A stretch of 64,000 nt of DNA from Brevundimonas huaxiensis (GTDB lineage: Bacteria; Pseudomonadota; Alphaproteobacteria; Caulobacterales; Caulobacteraceae): assembly GCF_014218725.1 (NCBI RefSeq), contig NZ_JABBJE010000001.1, forward strand, positions 124,001 through 188,000, given 5' to 3'. Position numbers and translations under genes: made by a program. How positions within the stretch are numbered: position 1 is the stretch's first letter; each line of letters opens with the position of its first letter. This document shows, in pieces, positions 9,509 to 18,540 of this stretch. The notes beneath the pieces are model-generated. The model had not been told where the DNA came from and did no database searches. It saw nothing but the letters and a program-made list of their open reading frames with translations.

Positions 9509-10548
9509 CGATCGACGCGTCCCAGCCCATCCGCCTGCTCTACATCGACGACGATCGGGGTCTGTCCCGGCTGGTCGAAAAGGAGCTGGGGCGTCACGGC
9601 TACGCCGTCACCTGCGCGCCAGACGGCGATGCGGGTCTGGAGCTGTTGCAGCAGGGCGAGTACGACATCTGTGCGCTGGATCACTACATGCCGACGCGAG
9701 ACGGGCTGGACGTCCTGCCGGATATCCTGGCCCTGACCACGCCGCCTCCGGTTGTCTATGTGACGGGCGCCCAGGATGGTCGGATCGCCGTCGCGGCCCT
9801 TCGCGCGGGTGCGGCGGACTATGTCATCAAGGACGTGACGGAGGACTTCACCTCCCTGTTGCGCTCAGCGCTCGAGGACGCCCTGTCGCGTCGTCGGCTG
9901 GAGCGCGAAAACGAACTGGCGCAGGAAGAAATCCGCCTGGCGCGGGATCGGGCCGAGGCCATGCTGCGCGAGGTCAACCACCGGGTCGGCAACTCGCTGC
10001 AACTGGTGTCCAGCTTCATGTCCTTGCAGATGCGCCACGTCACCGATCAGGGGGCCAAGGATGCATTGCGCGAATCTCAGGCGCGGATCGAGGCCGTCGC
10101 CCATGTTCACCGCCGCCTCTATACGTCCGGCGACATGAGCCACGTGGCGATGGACGAGTATCTGGTCGGGCTGATGGACGAATTGTCCAAGTCCATCGGA
10201 CCGGACGAAGGATCGCCCAAGCTGACGCTGGACGCCGAGCCGTTGTCCGTCACGACCGACCAGGCCGTGTCGATCGGCGTCATCGTCACCGAACTGGTCA
10301 CCAACGCGGTCAAATACGCCTACGCCCCGGGGCAAGGAGGCGAGATTCGCATTCATATGCGCCGCGAGAGCGAGCATCGCGTGATGCTGACGGTCGAGGA
10401 CGACGGTCCCGGTATGGGCGACGGCACGCCGAAAGGCACCGGTCTGGGCGCCAAGATCATTTCCGCCATGGCGTCGGGTCTGCGGTCGGCGGTCGAGTTC
10501 GACGGCGCCCACAAGGGCGTGCGCGCCAGGCTGTCGTTCGACCTCTAG
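9505..10548 (+). CDS. Hybrid receiver + HisKA_2-type histidine kinase, likely CTG start
   Basis: A receiver domain (about 8-125; acidic DDD at 15-17, phospho-acceptor Asp59 in ALDHYMP, conserved Lys in YVIKDVTE) is joined to a HisKA_2 kinase (EVNHRVGNSLQLVSS) and an HATPase domain (ELVTNAVKYAY, DDGPGMGDG, GTGLGAKII), about 347 residues. A start at TTG 9646 would remove most of the receiver. The frame is open upstream to a stop at 9439 but holds no ATG, GTG or TTG; CTG 9505 overlaps the previous stop as CTGA, copying the GTGA junction upstream. GGAG at 9499-9502 is very close to CTG and better spaced from ATC 9511, so the exact start is uncertain. The soluble kinase may receive the signal of the first two genes. 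Confidence 0.85.
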   Translation: MTIDASQPIRLLYIDDDRGLSRLVEKELGRHGYAVTCAPDGDAGLELLQQGEYDICALDHYMPTRDGLDVLPDILALTTPPPVVYVTGAQDGRIAVAALRAGAADYVIKDVTEDFTSLLRSALEDALSRRRLERENELAQEEIRLARDRAEAMLREVNHRVGNSLQLVSSFMSLQMRHVTDQGAKDALRESQARIEAVAHVHRRLYTSGDMSHVAMDEYLVGLMDELSKSIGPDEGSPKLTLDAEPLSVTTDQAVSIGVIVTELVTNAVKYAYAPGQGGEIRIHMRRESEHRVMLTVEDDGPGMGDGTPKGTGLGAKIISAMASGLRSAVEFDGAHKGVRARLSFDL

Positions 10549-10562
10549 GGTCGGTTTTCATC

Positions 10563-11006
10563 ATGTTGCAGTTCGGCGTTCGCAAACCCGCTTCGGATTA
10601 TCGTCACCGCGCCACCGCGTTCGGCATCGTCGAGCGCGACGGCCTGATCGCCTGTGTGCGCGTCGAGCGTGAGATCGGTCCCTATTTCGATCTGCCCGGC
10701 GGCGGCTTGGATTTGGAAGAGACCGAGGTTCAGGCTCTGATCCGCGAATTCGTCGAGGAAACCGGCCTGACGGTCACGCCTTTGAACCGCATCGCCGAGG
10801 CCAGTCAGTATTTCGTGCGTTCGACCCGCGAGCCGGTGAACAATGTCGGCGGCTTCTGGACGGCGACCGTGGCGGCCGAAAATCCCGATGCGAAATGCGA
10901 GGACGATCACACGCTGGTGTGGCTGGATCCGACCTTCGCCATCTCGCGCTTGCGTCACGACTCCCACGCCTGGGCTGTCGCCGTCTGGCTGCGCCGTCCA
11001 AGCTGA
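10563..11006 (+). CDS. Nudix hydrolase
   Basis: The 147-residue protein carries a complete Nudix box: G-G-L-D-L-E-E followed by seven residues and REFVEETGL, which binds the metal and catalyses cleavage of nucleoside diphosphate-X compounds. The substrate is not predictable from the motif. It starts 14 bases after the kinase gene on the same strand and could be co-transcribed. The EcfG-type promoter of the next gene begins 8 bases after its stop. Confidence 0.9.
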   Translation: MLQFGVRKPASDYRHRATAFGIVERDGLIACVRVEREIGPYFDLPGGGLDLEETEVQALIREFVEETGLTVTPLNRIAEASQYFVRSTREPVNNVGGFWTATVAAENPDAKCEDDHTLVWLDPTFAISRLRHDSHAWAVAVWLRRPS

Positions 11007-11013
11007 GCCGTAC

Positions 11014-11038
11014 GGAACGGCCACTTGAGGAAATCGTT
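11014..11038 (+). promoter_or_regulatory. EcfG (general stress sigma) promoter
   Basis: GGAAC (11014-11018), a 16-base spacer, then CGTT (11035-11038). This matches the GGAAC-N16/17-CGTT consensus of EcfG/SigT, the general stress sigma factor of Alphaproteobacteria. It lies about 50 bases upstream of the CsbD-like gene, a family typically in this regulon. Confidence 0.85.
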
Positions 11039-11089
11039 TATTTTCCGAACCGCAACGGCCTGTCGCGGCGAAGAAAACAGGAGATTTCC

Positions 11090-11269
11090 ATGGCTGATCA
11101 TGACCGTATCGAAGGCGCCGCCAAGAACATCGGCGGCAAGATCAAGGAAGGCGTCGGCAAAGTGACCGGCGACACCAAGCTGCAAGCCGAAGGCAAGGCC
11201 GATCAGGTCGAAGGCAAGGTTCAGAACGCTGTCGGCGGGGCCAAGGACAGCCTGCGCGACAAGGCCTAA
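11090..11269 (+). CDS. CsbD-family stress response protein
   Basis: A 59-residue, highly hydrophilic protein rich in Gly, Lys and Ala with the CsbD pattern: RIEGAAKNIGGKIKEGVGK, then a GDTKLQAEGKADQVEGKVQN repeat-like segment. CsbD proteins are abundant stress proteins of unknown biochemical function. A canonical EcfG promoter precedes it and a strong intrinsic terminator follows, so it is probably a monocistronic general-stress gene. The start is the ATG with GGAG about six bases upstream. Confidence 0.93.
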   Translation: MADHDRIEGAAKNIGGKIKEGVGKVTGDTKLQAEGKADQVEGKVQNAVGGAKDSLRDKA

Positions 11270-11296
11270 GCCTCACTCGAAATGCGCGAAGATGCG

Positions 11297-11328
11297 AAGC
11301 GCCGTCCGCGAAAGCGGGCGGCGCTTTT
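11297..11328 (+). terminator. Rho-independent terminator of the csbD-like gene
   Basis: A stem AAGCGCCGTCCGC / GCGGGCGGCGCTT with a GAAA tetraloop and a single T-G pair, ending in a T run (CTTTT). It begins 27 bases after the csbD-like stop codon. Its other side faces the end of the convergent gene at 11338, so it may serve both. Confidence 0.85.
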
Positions 11329-11337
11329 CTGTCTCGA

Positions 11338-11835
11338 TCAATCCTTGTCGCCCCACAGGGTCAGCGCCAGCCCCTTCTTGTCGGCGCCATCGACCGGGCG
11401 GCACTCAGAGCTGAATCCGCCTTGGACCGGACGCGGACGACAGTCCATTTCGCGCAGGCTCGAGGGCGCGGCCGCCATGCGCGACTGCGGGCCGCACTGG
11501 ACGGCGTAGTCCGAACCCCCGGCGGTGGCCCGGATCATCTGGCAGTCACCGGCCATGCCGCTGGGGCGAAGAGCTTCCGGTAAGTCCGGTCCCATGGCGA
11601 TGGCGAGTTGTTCGCGCACCTCGGTCTGGCATTCGGCCATGGACGTCTCGCCGCGGAGCAGCGGACTGCACCGAGCGCGCTCGAAGCCAAAGGGATCGGC
11701 CAGGCCCCAGGCAGGCACAGTGTGCTCGGGCGGCGGCGCTGGCGTTTCGACGACCGCCTCTGGCGCGGGTGCATCCCACACGACGGTCGGCGCAGTCTGT
11801 TGAAGGATCAGCAAGGCGAAGGCGGCGGCGATCAT
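11338..11835 (-). CDS. Hypothetical secreted Cys-containing protein
   Basis: A 165-residue protein with an N-terminal hydrophobic signal segment (MIAAAFALLILQQTAPTVVW), a Pro/Glu-rich linker, and a C-terminal part with several cysteines (ERARCSPL, AECQTEV, DCQMIR, VQCGPQ, DCRPRP, SECRPV) that could form disulfides in the periplasm. I recognise no family. It is convergent with the csbD-like gene and shares its terminator region. The gene upstream of it (VWA protein) lies 45 bases away on the same strand. Confidence 0.7.
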   Translation of the reverse strand: MIAAAFALLILQQTAPTVVWDAPAPEAVVETPAPPPEHTVPAWGLADPFGFERARCSPLLRGETSMAECQTEVREQLAIAMGPDLPEALRPSGMAGDCQMIRATAGGSDYAVQCGPQSRMAAAPSSLREMDCRPRPVQGGFSSECRPVDGADKKGLALTLWGDKD

Positions 11836-11880
11836 GGTCGGACCCTTCGGAAAGGTTCAGGCGGTTTCCCCGAACGTCCC

Positions 11881-13059
11881 CTACCTTGTCAGGGCGCGCA
11901 TCGCCTTGTCGAGGCCTTCCAGGGTCAGCGGGAACATTCGCTGCTCCATCACCTCACGCAACAGGCCGACGGAGGCGGTATAGTCCCAGTATCGCTCCTG
12001 AACGGGATTCAGCCAGACCGACTTCTCCCACTGCTGGCGCGCCCGCTTCATCCAGACGGCGCCGGCTTCTTCGTTCCAGTGCTCGACGGAGCCGCCCGGC
12101 ATGGTGATCTCATAGGGGCTCATCGTCGCATCGCCGACGAAGATGGCGCGCCAGTCACCGGGGTATTTGTGCAGCAGATCCCACGTCGGGATCCGCTCGG
12201 TGTGGCGCCGGCGATTGTCCTTCCAGACCCCTTCGTAGAGGCAGTTGTGGAAGTAGAAGAACTCCAGGTTCTTGAACTCGGTCTTGGCCGCCGAGAACAA
12301 CTCCTCGACGAGCTTGATGTGGCCGTCCATCGAACCGCCGATGTCGAGGAACAGCAGCACCTTGATCGTATTGCGCCGCTCGGGCCGCATCTGGATGTCC
12401 AGCCAGCCCTGACGCGCCGTGCCGTCGATGGTGCCGTCGATATCCAGCTCGTCCGGCGCGCCCTGTCGGGCGAAACGGCGCAGACGACGCAGCGCCACCT
12501 TGATGTTGCGTGTGCCCAGCTTGACCGTGTCGTCCAGGTTCTTGAACTCGCGCTTTTCCCACACCTTGACCGCCCGGCCATGCTTGCCCGGACCGCCGAT
12601 GCGAACGCCTTCGGGATTATAGCCGCCATGGCCAAAGGGGCTGGTTCCGCCCGTGCCGATCCATTTCGAGCCGCCGGAGTGACGCTCCTTCTGCTCTTCC
12701 AGACGCTGCTTCAGCGTCTCCATCAGCTTGTCGAATCCGCCCAGCGCCTCGATCTGGGCCTTCTCCTCGTCGGTCAGATATTTTTCGTTCAGCAAACGCA
12801 ACCAGTCTTCGGGGATGTCGGTGGTCAGGTCCTCGCCCGTCCCGACCGATTCGACGCCCTTGAACACCGTCCCGAACACCTGATCGAACCGATCATAGTG
12901 TTTCTCGTCCTTGACCAGGACCGCGCGCGACAGGTGATAAAAGGCCTCGACCTCGCGCCCCGCCACGTCGCGATCCATGGCCTCCATCAGATGGAGCCAT
13001 TCCTTCATCGACATCGGAACCTTGGCGTCGCGCAGCGCGGTGAAGAAGGGCAGGAGCAT
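11881..13059 (-). CDS. VWA-domain (CoxE-like) protein
   Basis: The 392-residue protein belongs to the CoxE-like VWA group, whose members often act with MoxR-type AAA ATPases in protein maturation. The start is the ATG giving MLLPFFTALRDAKVP; a longer frame upstream runs through the neighbouring gene and is not used. The metal-binding site reads LFLDIGGSMDG, so the second position of the classical DxSxS motif is Gly. A Lys/Glu-rich central segment and a C-terminal region with many Trp residues follow. No MoxR gene is seen in this window. Confidence 0.85.
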   Translation of the reverse strand: MLLPFFTALRDAKVPMSMKEWLHLMEAMDRDVAGREVEAFYHLSRAVLVKDEKHYDRFDQVFGTVFKGVESVGTGEDLTTDIPEDWLRLLNEKYLTDEEKAQIEALGGFDKLMETLKQRLEEQKERHSGGSKWIGTGGTSPFGHGGYNPEGVRIGGPGKHGRAVKVWEKREFKNLDDTVKLGTRNIKVALRRLRRFARQGAPDELDIDGTIDGTARQGWLDIQMRPERRNTIKVLLFLDIGGSMDGHIKLVEELFSAAKTEFKNLEFFYFHNCLYEGVWKDNRRRHTERIPTWDLLHKYPGDWRAIFVGDATMSPYEITMPGGSVEHWNEEAGAVWMKRARQQWEKSVWLNPVQERYWDYTASVGLLREVMEQRMFPLTLEGLDKAMRALTR

Positions 13060-13079
13060 GAGAGGGATGTGAACCCGGA

Positions 13080-13607
13080 TCAGCCGCGCCGCAAGATGAA
13101 CTCGCGGTCGCGCCAGGCGCCGACGGGATAGTCGTATTCGCCCGCCTTCTCGAAGCCGTAGGCGGCGTAGAGGCGCTGGGCCTTGTCGTTGCCGCTCCAG
13201 ACGCCGATCCACAGCGGTCCGTCCGTGTGGGTTTGCATCCAGTCCAGAGACAGCTTCAGCAGTCGGGTTCCCAGCCCAAGACCTTGCGCCGCCTTTGACA
13301 CATAGAGCCGGCGCAGTTCCATGTGCGACGATCGAGCCTCCGGATGGGGCAGGCCATTGGGGCCGGCGTTGGCGAAGGCCAGAAGCTCGCCTTCGCGGTC
13401 GGCCACCCACCAGACGCAGTCGGGCTCCGCCAGCTTCTTAAGTGTCGGTTCCGGATCGAAACTGGCGTCCAGAAACGCGTTCAGGTCCGCCTCGGGATAG
13501 GGGATGCCGAACCCCGCGACGAAGGTGTCGATAAAGGTCTGGCGGCCCAGAGCGCCCAGGGCGGCGGCGTCTTCGGGGCGAGCAGGGCGGATCACGATCT
13601 CGGTCAT
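13080..13607 (-). CDS. GNAT-family N-acetyltransferase
   Basis: A 175-residue protein with the GNAT acetyl-CoA binding signature in RRLYVSKAAQGLGLGTRLL (Q/R-x-x-G-x-G/A pattern) and the usual C-terminal AYGFEKAGEYDYPVG segment. The substrate is unknown; single GNAT proteins of this type acetylate amines, peptides or small toxic compounds. It lies 20 bases upstream of the VWA gene on the same strand, so the two may share a transcript. Confidence 0.88.
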   Translation of the reverse strand: MTEIVIRPARPEDAAALGALGRQTFIDTFVAGFGIPYPEADLNAFLDASFDPEPTLKKLAEPDCVWWVADREGELLAFANAGPNGLPHPEARSSHMELRRLYVSKAAQGLGLGTRLLKLSLDWMQTHTDGPLWIGVWSGNDKAQRLYAAYGFEKAGEYDYPVGAWRDREFILRRG

Positions 13608-13680
13608 GCCTTGGCTCTAGCGCGCGCCTTGGTGCGCGTCACGGGCGACAAGTCCGAAAGCCCGGCGTATCGTCGCTTCA

Positions 13681-14619
13681 ATGTCTCTGCCGATCTTCAC
13701 CCATCCGTCCATGCTGTCCCACGCGCCGGGCGCGGGCCATCCCGAAAGTCCCGAGCGGCTGAAGGCGGTGCTGGATGCTCTGGAAGATGTAGGCTTGGCC
13801 CGCGACCGGCGCTCCGCGACCCAGGCCGAGGTTGCGGATCTGGAGCGGGTGCATCCCGCCGCCTATGTCGCACGCCTGCTGGACGCCTCGCCGGTCGCAG
13901 GCATGATCCAGCTGGATGCTGACACCGTCCTTTCACCCGGCAGCGTGCCGGCGGCGCGGCTGGCGGCCGGGGCGGCGATCGATGCGGTGCGAGCCGTGGC
14001 GCGGGCTGAGATGGATCGCGCCTTCGCCGCCGTGCGTCCGCCGGGCCACCATGCTGAGCCGGACCGCGCGATGGGATTCTGCCTGTTCTCCTCCGTCGCC
14101 GTTGCGGCGCGCGCGGCTCAGGCCGAAGGGATGGCGCGGGTTGCGGTGGTCGATTTCGACGTTCACCACGGCAATGGCACCCAGGCGGCGTTCGAAGACG
14201 ATGACAGCCTGTTCCTGGCCTCCATCCACCAAATGCCGCTCTATCCCGGCACGGGCGCGGCGTCCGAGACGGGCGTCGGCAATATCGTCAACGCCCCGGT
14301 GGCGCCCCATGCGGCGCGCGAGAACTGGCGCGCCACCTTCGCTGGCGGATTGATGCCGGCGCTGGAATCGTTCCGGCCGGACCTGATCCTGATCTCGGCC
14401 GGTTTCGACGCTCACCGGCGCGATCCGCTGGCGCATCAGTCGCTGGAGGCGGAGGATTTCGCCTGGGCGACGCGTGCGATTCTGGAGGTCGCGCGTCGGA
14501 CCTGTTCGGGCAAGGTTGTGTCGGCGCTTGAGGGCGGTTACGACCTTGAAGGACTAGGCCGCTCTGCGGTCGCCCACGTCGCTGCGCTCGGGGAGGACTT
14601 AGGACGCTTAACGCCTTGA
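13681..14619 (+). CDS. Histone deacetylase-family amidohydrolase
   Basis: This 312-residue zinc-dependent deacetylase shows the class II HDAC / acetylpolyamine amidohydrolase signature: HPESPERL near the N-terminus, the catalytic RPPGHHAEPDRAMGFC, metal ligands in VVDFDVHHGNGTQ and the C-terminal ISAGFDAHRRDPL and LEGGYD. Bacterial members remove acetyl groups from small amines or other acyl conjugates. It heads a unit with a histidine phosphatase, xseB, ispA and dxs. The substrate cannot be read from the sequence. Confidence 0.92.
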   Translation: MSLPIFTHPSMLSHAPGAGHPESPERLKAVLDALEDVGLARDRRSATQAEVADLERVHPAAYVARLLDASPVAGMIQLDADTVLSPGSVPAARLAAGAAIDAVRAVARAEMDRAFAAVRPPGHHAEPDRAMGFCLFSSVAVAARAAQAEGMARVAVVDFDVHHGNGTQAAFEDDDSLFLASIHQMPLYPGTGAASETGVGNIVNAPVAPHAARENWRATFAGGLMPALESFRPDLILISAGFDAHRRDPLAHQSLEAEDFAWATRAILEVARRTCSGKVVSALEGGYDLEGLGRSAVAHVAALGEDLGRLTP

Positions 14620-14642
14620 AACCAAAGGCCCGTCCGTTTGTC

Positions 14643-15305
14643 ATGTCAGCCCCCGCCCTGTCCCTCGATTCGACCGAACCGTCCGTGTCACCGCCTGACG
14701 CCGCGCCATCTGTCGGCGCGCTTGTCGCTGTCCGTCCCGGCGCGATCATCCTGACGCGTCACGGCGAGCCGGCCCTGTCGCGCAAATGCCTGATTTCGGC
14801 GCGCCAGTACGGCGACTGGTGGGCGAAGTATGAGATCGGCGGCCTGCTGGCGGGTCAGACCCCGCCGCCCGAACTGGTTGCGGCGGCGCAGGGCGCTGGG
14901 GCCATTTACGCCTCGACCCGTCAGCGCGCTCAGGAAACCGCCGCTGCGGTCGCCGCCGGCCGCGAGGTCATGGCCGACGTCATGTTCATCGAGGCGCCTC
15001 TCCCGCCGCCGCCGATTCCGGAGTGGATCAAGCTGTCGCCCAAATGGTGGGGCGTGGTGTCGCGCTTCTGGTGGCACGCCTTTGATCACCACGGCGGCCA
15101 GGAAACCCGCGCCCAGGCCGAGGCGCGGGCCGATCAGGCGGCGCAGAAGCTGATTGCGCGCGCCGAAAGCGGGCAGGACGTGCTGGTCTTCGCCCACGGC
15201 TATTTCAACCACATGGTCGGCCGCGCGCTGAAGGCCGACGGCTGGAAACTGGTCCAGAACCAAGGCTTCAAATACTGGTCGCAGCGTCGCTACGAGAAGC
15301 GATAG
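14643..15305 (+). CDS. Histidine phosphatase family protein
   Basis: About 220 residues with the RHG motif of the phosphoglycerate-mutase-like superfamily (ILTRHGEPALSRK, catalytic His) and the second active-site His in VFAHGYFNHM. I take the ATG at 14643; a TTG at 14616 overlapping the previous stop would add nine residues and is a real alternative. The segment between has a helical insertion rich in Trp (PEWIKLSPKWWGVVSRFWW). The substrate is unknown. Confidence 0.85.
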   Translation: MSAPALSLDSTEPSVSPPDAAPSVGALVAVRPGAIILTRHGEPALSRKCLISARQYGDWWAKYEIGGLLAGQTPPPELVAAAQGAGAIYASTRQRAQETAAAVAAGREVMADVMFIEAPLPPPPIPEWIKLSPKWWGVVSRFWWHAFDHHGGQETRAQAEARADQAAQKLIARAESGQDVLVFAHGYFNHMVGRALKADGWKLVQNQGFKYWSQRRYEKR

Positions 15306-15353
15306 CCGCTTCTGACGTTGATGCGCCACGCGCGCGCCTCTAGGGTCCGCGCC

Positions 15354-15605
15354 ATGACCGACACCGCCGCCGCTATCCCCGCCGATCTCAGCTTCGAAGA
15401 CGCCCTGAAGCGCCTGGAGACCATCGTCTCTCGTCTCGAATCCGGCCAGGCGCCGCTGGAAGAGTCGATCGTCCTCTATGAAGAGGGCGCCAAGCTGAAG
15501 GCGCATTGCGAGGCGCGGCTGAAGGCGGCTCAACTGCGTGTGGAAAAGATCGTGGTCGGCCCCGACGGTCAGGCCAAGGGCGTCGAGGCGGCGTCGTTCG
15601 AATGA
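15354..15605 (+). CDS. xseB: Exodeoxyribonuclease VII small subunit
   Basis: XseB is the small subunit of exonuclease VII, which degrades single-stranded DNA with XseA. The 83-residue product has the conserved [18 protein letters not shown] and [19 protein letters not shown] segments. The ATG at 15354 gives the family length. It sits directly upstream of ispA and dxs, a very common proteobacterial order. Confidence 0.95.
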   Translation: MTDTAAAIPADLSFEDALKRLETIVSRLESGQAPLEESIVLYEEGAKLKAHCEARLKAAQLRVEKIVVGPDGQAKGVEAASFE

Positions 15606-15645
15606 CACCTGCATCGTCTTCGAGCCTGGTCTGGAGCCGGTTCTC

Positions 15646-16560
15646 GTGAGCCGCGTCATCGCTGCGAACTCGCCAGAACAGGCGGTGATCGATCGCGTGG
15701 CCGAGGTCGCCGATCTGGTCACGGTTGCGCTGGATGAACTGCTGCCACGCGCTGAGGGCCCGGAATCCCGTCTGACCGAGGCCATGCGCTATGCGGCGCT
15801 GGGCCCCGGCAAACGCTTGCGGCCGTTCTTCGCGTTGGAGGCCGCGCGGCTTTTCGACATTGATGAGCGATCGGTATTGCGCGCCGCCTGCGCGCTGGAA
15901 TGCGTGCACGCCTACAGCCTGGTTCACGACGATCTGCCCTGCATGGACGACGACGATGTGCGGCGCGGTCGGCCGACCGTTCATCGGGCCTATGACGAGG
16001 CGACGGCGGTGCTGGCCGGCGATGCGCTGCAGACGGCCGCCTTTGACATCATCCTGCATGAAGACACCCATGAGGATGCGGCCGTGCGTTGCGAACTGGC
16101 GGCGCGGCTGTCGCTGGCGTCCGGCGCGCGGGGCATGGCGGGCGGTCAGATGATCGACCTGCTGGGCGTGCGCGACGATCTGGGCGGGGTGGCGCGGATG
16201 CAGCGCCTGAAGACCGGCGCCCTGTTCGCCTACGCCTTCGAAATTCCTCTGATCATCGCCGACGCCACGGCCCAGCACCGCCATGCCCTGATCAGCTTCG
16301 CCCACGACGTCGGTCTGGCTTATCAGATCGTCGACGACCTGCTGGACGCCGAGGGCTCGGCCGAGGAAATGGGCAAGGCGGCCGGGGGCAAGGACGCAGC
16401 ATTGGGCAAGACCAACTTCGTCACCCTGCTGGGTCTGGAGGCGGCGCGGCAAAGGGTCGCGCATCTCGCAAACCAAGCCCGTTCGCATCTGGAGCCGTTC
16501 GGCGACGAGGCCGAAATCCTCAGGGCCAGCGTGGACTTTGTGCTAAAGCGCCGGTCCTGA
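15646..16560 (+). CDS. ispA: Farnesyl diphosphate synthase (geranyltranstransferase)
   Basis: IspA condenses dimethylallyl and isopentenyl diphosphate to geranyl and farnesyl diphosphate for quinones, undecaprenol and carotenoids. The first Asp-rich motif is [14 protein letters not shown] and the second is DDLLDAEG, with [10 protein letters not shown] between them. I place the start at GTG 15646 (304 residues); the upstream frame overlaps xseB and lacks family similarity. An ATG overlapping the xseB stop is in another frame and ends after about 15 codons. Confidence 0.93.
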   Translation: MSRVIAANSPEQAVIDRVAEVADLVTVALDELLPRAEGPESRLTEAMRYAALGPGKRLRPFFALEAARLFDIDERSVLRAACALECVHAYSLVHDDLPCMDDDDVRRGRPTVHRAYDEATAVLAGDALQTAAFDIILHEDTHEDAAVRCELAARLSLASGARGMAGGQMIDLLGVRDDLGGVARMQRLKTGALFAYAFEIPLIIADATAQHRHALISFAHDVGLAYQIVDDLLDAEGSAEEMGKAAGGKDAALGKTNFVTLLGLEAARQRVAHLANQARSHLEPFGDEAEILRASVDFVLKRRS

Positions 16561-16620
16561 TACGAAACGTTGAAACGACCTGCGGGTTGATCGACCAGAC
16601 TTTCCAAGGTTTTACGGCTG

Positions 16621-18531
16621 ATGCCCGACACCCCGCTACTCGACACCGTCAAGACGCCCGCCGACACGCGCGACTTCGACATCGCCCAGTTGAAACAGCT
16701 GGCCCAAGAGGTGCGGGCCGAGACGATCGACGCCGTGTCCGTCACCGGCGGCCATCTCGGCGCAGGTCTGGGCGTGGTCGAGCTGACAACGGCGCTGCAC
16801 CATGTGTTCGAGACGCCCAAGGACATCCTGATCTGGGACGTCGGGCATCAGTGCTATCCGCACAAGATCCTGACCGGGCGGCGCGACCGCATCCGCACCC
16901 TGCGTCAGGGCGGCGGCCTGTCGGGCTTCACCAAGCGCAGCGAGAGCGAATACGATCCGTTCGGCGCGGCCCACGCCTCGACCTCCATCAGCGCCGCCCT
17001 AGGCTTCGCCGCCGCGCGCGATCAGAAGGGCGAGAAGAACCGCGTCGTGGCCGTCATCGGCGACGGCTCCATGTCCGCCGGCATGGCCTATGAGGCGATG
17101 AACAACGCCGCCGAGGCGACCAGCGGCCAACTGATGGTCATCCTGAACGACAACGACATGTCGATCGCGCCGCCGGTTGGCGGGATGAGCGCCTATCTGG
17201 CCGGCCTGGTGTCGGGCGGCGCCTATCAGAACGTCCGCCGCCTGGGCAAGACGGTGGCCCAGCATCTGCCGCGCCCCTTCCGCAAGGCGGCCAAGAAGGC
17301 CGAGGAATACGCCCGCGGGATGGTGACCGGCGGCACCTTCTTCGAGGAGCTGGGCTTCTATTACGTCGGTCCGATCGACGGGCACGACATGGACAATCTG
17401 GTGCCGATCCTGAAGAAGGCGGCCGCCATCGAGGACCGCCCGGTTCTGGTTCACGTCGTGACGCAGAAGGGCAAGGGCTACGCCCCCGCCGAAAGCAGCG
17501 CCGACAAACTCCATGCGGTCGTCAAGTTTGACGTGGTCTCGGGCAAGCAGGCCAAGGCCATCTCCAACGCCCCCAGCTACACCAAGGTGTTCGGCACCGA
17601 GCTGATCAAACACGCCAAGGTCGATCCGTCGATCGTGGCGATCACGGCGGCCATGCCGTCGGGCACGGGTCTGGACCTGTTCGGCCAGGCCTTTCCTGAG
17701 CGAACCTATGACGTGGGCATCGCCGAACAGCACGCGGTGACCTTCGCGGCCGGGCTGGCGGCGGACGGCATGAAGCCGGTCTGCGCCATCTATTCGACCT
17801 TCCTTCAGCGCGGCTACGATCAGGTCGTCCACGACGTGGCGATCCAGTCGCTGCCGGTGCGTTTCGCCATGGACCGGGCGGGTCTTGTCGGATCGGATGG
17901 CGCGACGCACGCCGGATCGTTCGACATCGGCTTTATGGGCGCGCTGCCCGGCATGGTGCTGATGGCCGCCGCCGACGAGGCCGAACTGGCGGCGATGATC
18001 TCGACCAGCCTGGCCATCGACGACCGGCCCAGCGCCTTCCGCTATCCGCGCGGCGACGGCGTGGGCGTGGAGATCCCGGAACTGGCGGCCCCGCTGGAGA
18101 TCGGCAAGGGCCGGATTGTGCGCGAGGGGACCTCGGTCGCCATCCTCAGCCTGGGCACCCGTCTGCAGGAATCGCTCAAGGCGGCGGATATGCTGGCCGC
18201 CAAGGGTGTGTCGGCCACCGTCGCCGACGCCCGCTTCGCCAAGCCGCTGGACGCCGATCTGATCCTGCGTCTGGCGCGCGAGCACGAGGCGCTGATCACG
18301 GTTGAAGAAGGCGCCATGGGCGGCTTCGGCGCCTTCGTGCTGCAACTGCTGGCCGAAAAGGGCGCGTTGGACGGCGGGCTGAAGATCCGCACCCTGAACC
18401 TGCCCGACGTTTTCCAGGACCAGGATGCGCCGATGGCCATGTACGCCCAGGCCGGTCTGAACGCCGAACACATCACCGCCGCCGCGCTACAGGCCCTGGG
18501 CGTGTCGGCCAGTCAGGCAGCCAGGGCCTAA
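16621..18531 (+). CDS. dxs: 1-deoxy-D-xylulose-5-phosphate synthase
   Basis: Dxs condenses pyruvate and glyceraldehyde 3-phosphate, the first step of the MEP isoprenoid pathway, using thiamine diphosphate. The 636-residue protein is full length. Visible motifs: [29 protein letters not shown], the thiamine-binding [17 protein letters not shown] with LNDNDMSI, and the transketolase middle-domain segment [17 protein letters not shown]. It follows ispA by 60 bases and probably shares its transcript. Confidence 0.97.
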   Translation: MPDTPLLDTVKTPADTRDFDIAQLKQLAQEVRAETIDAVSVTGGHLGAGLGVVELTTALHHVFETPKDILIWDVGHQCYPHKILTGRRDRIRTLRQGGGLSGFTKRSESEYDPFGAAHASTSISAALGFAAARDQKGEKNRVVAVIGDGSMSAGMAYEAMNNAAEATSGQLMVILNDNDMSIAPPVGGMSAYLAGLVSGGAYQNVRRLGKTVAQHLPRPFRKAAKKAEEYARGMVTGGTFFEELGFYYVGPIDGHDMDNLVPILKKAAAIEDRPVLVHVVTQKGKGYAPAESSADKLHAVVKFDVVSGKQAKAISNAPSYTKVFGTELIKHAKVDPSIVAITAAMPSGTGLDLFGQAFPERTYDVGIAEQHAVTFAAGLAADGMKPVCAIYSTFLQRGYDQVVHDVAIQSLPVRFAMDRAGLVGSDGATHAGSFDIGFMGALPGMVLMAAADEAELAAMISTSLAIDDRPSAFRYPRGDGVGVEIPELAAPLEIGKGRIVREGTSVAILSLGTRLQESLKAADMLAAKGVSATVADARFAKPLDADLILRLAREHEALITVEEGAMGGFGAFVLQLLAEKGALDGGLKIRTLNLPDVFQDQDAPMAMYAQAGLNAEHITAAALQALGVSASQAARA

Positions 18532-18540
18532 ATTCCGGGC

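Noticed and set aside
9646..10548. A shorter kinase starting at TTG 9646
   Set aside because: It would drop the acidic pair and most of the receiver domain although the coding pattern clearly continues upstream.
11608..13131. Long plus-strand frame opposite the VWA gene
   Set aside because: It is the complement of a recognisable gene with a clear start and motifs, so it is a shadow.
15602..15650. ATG overlapping the xseB stop as the ispA start
   Set aside because: That frame ends after about 15 codons and is not the ispA frame.
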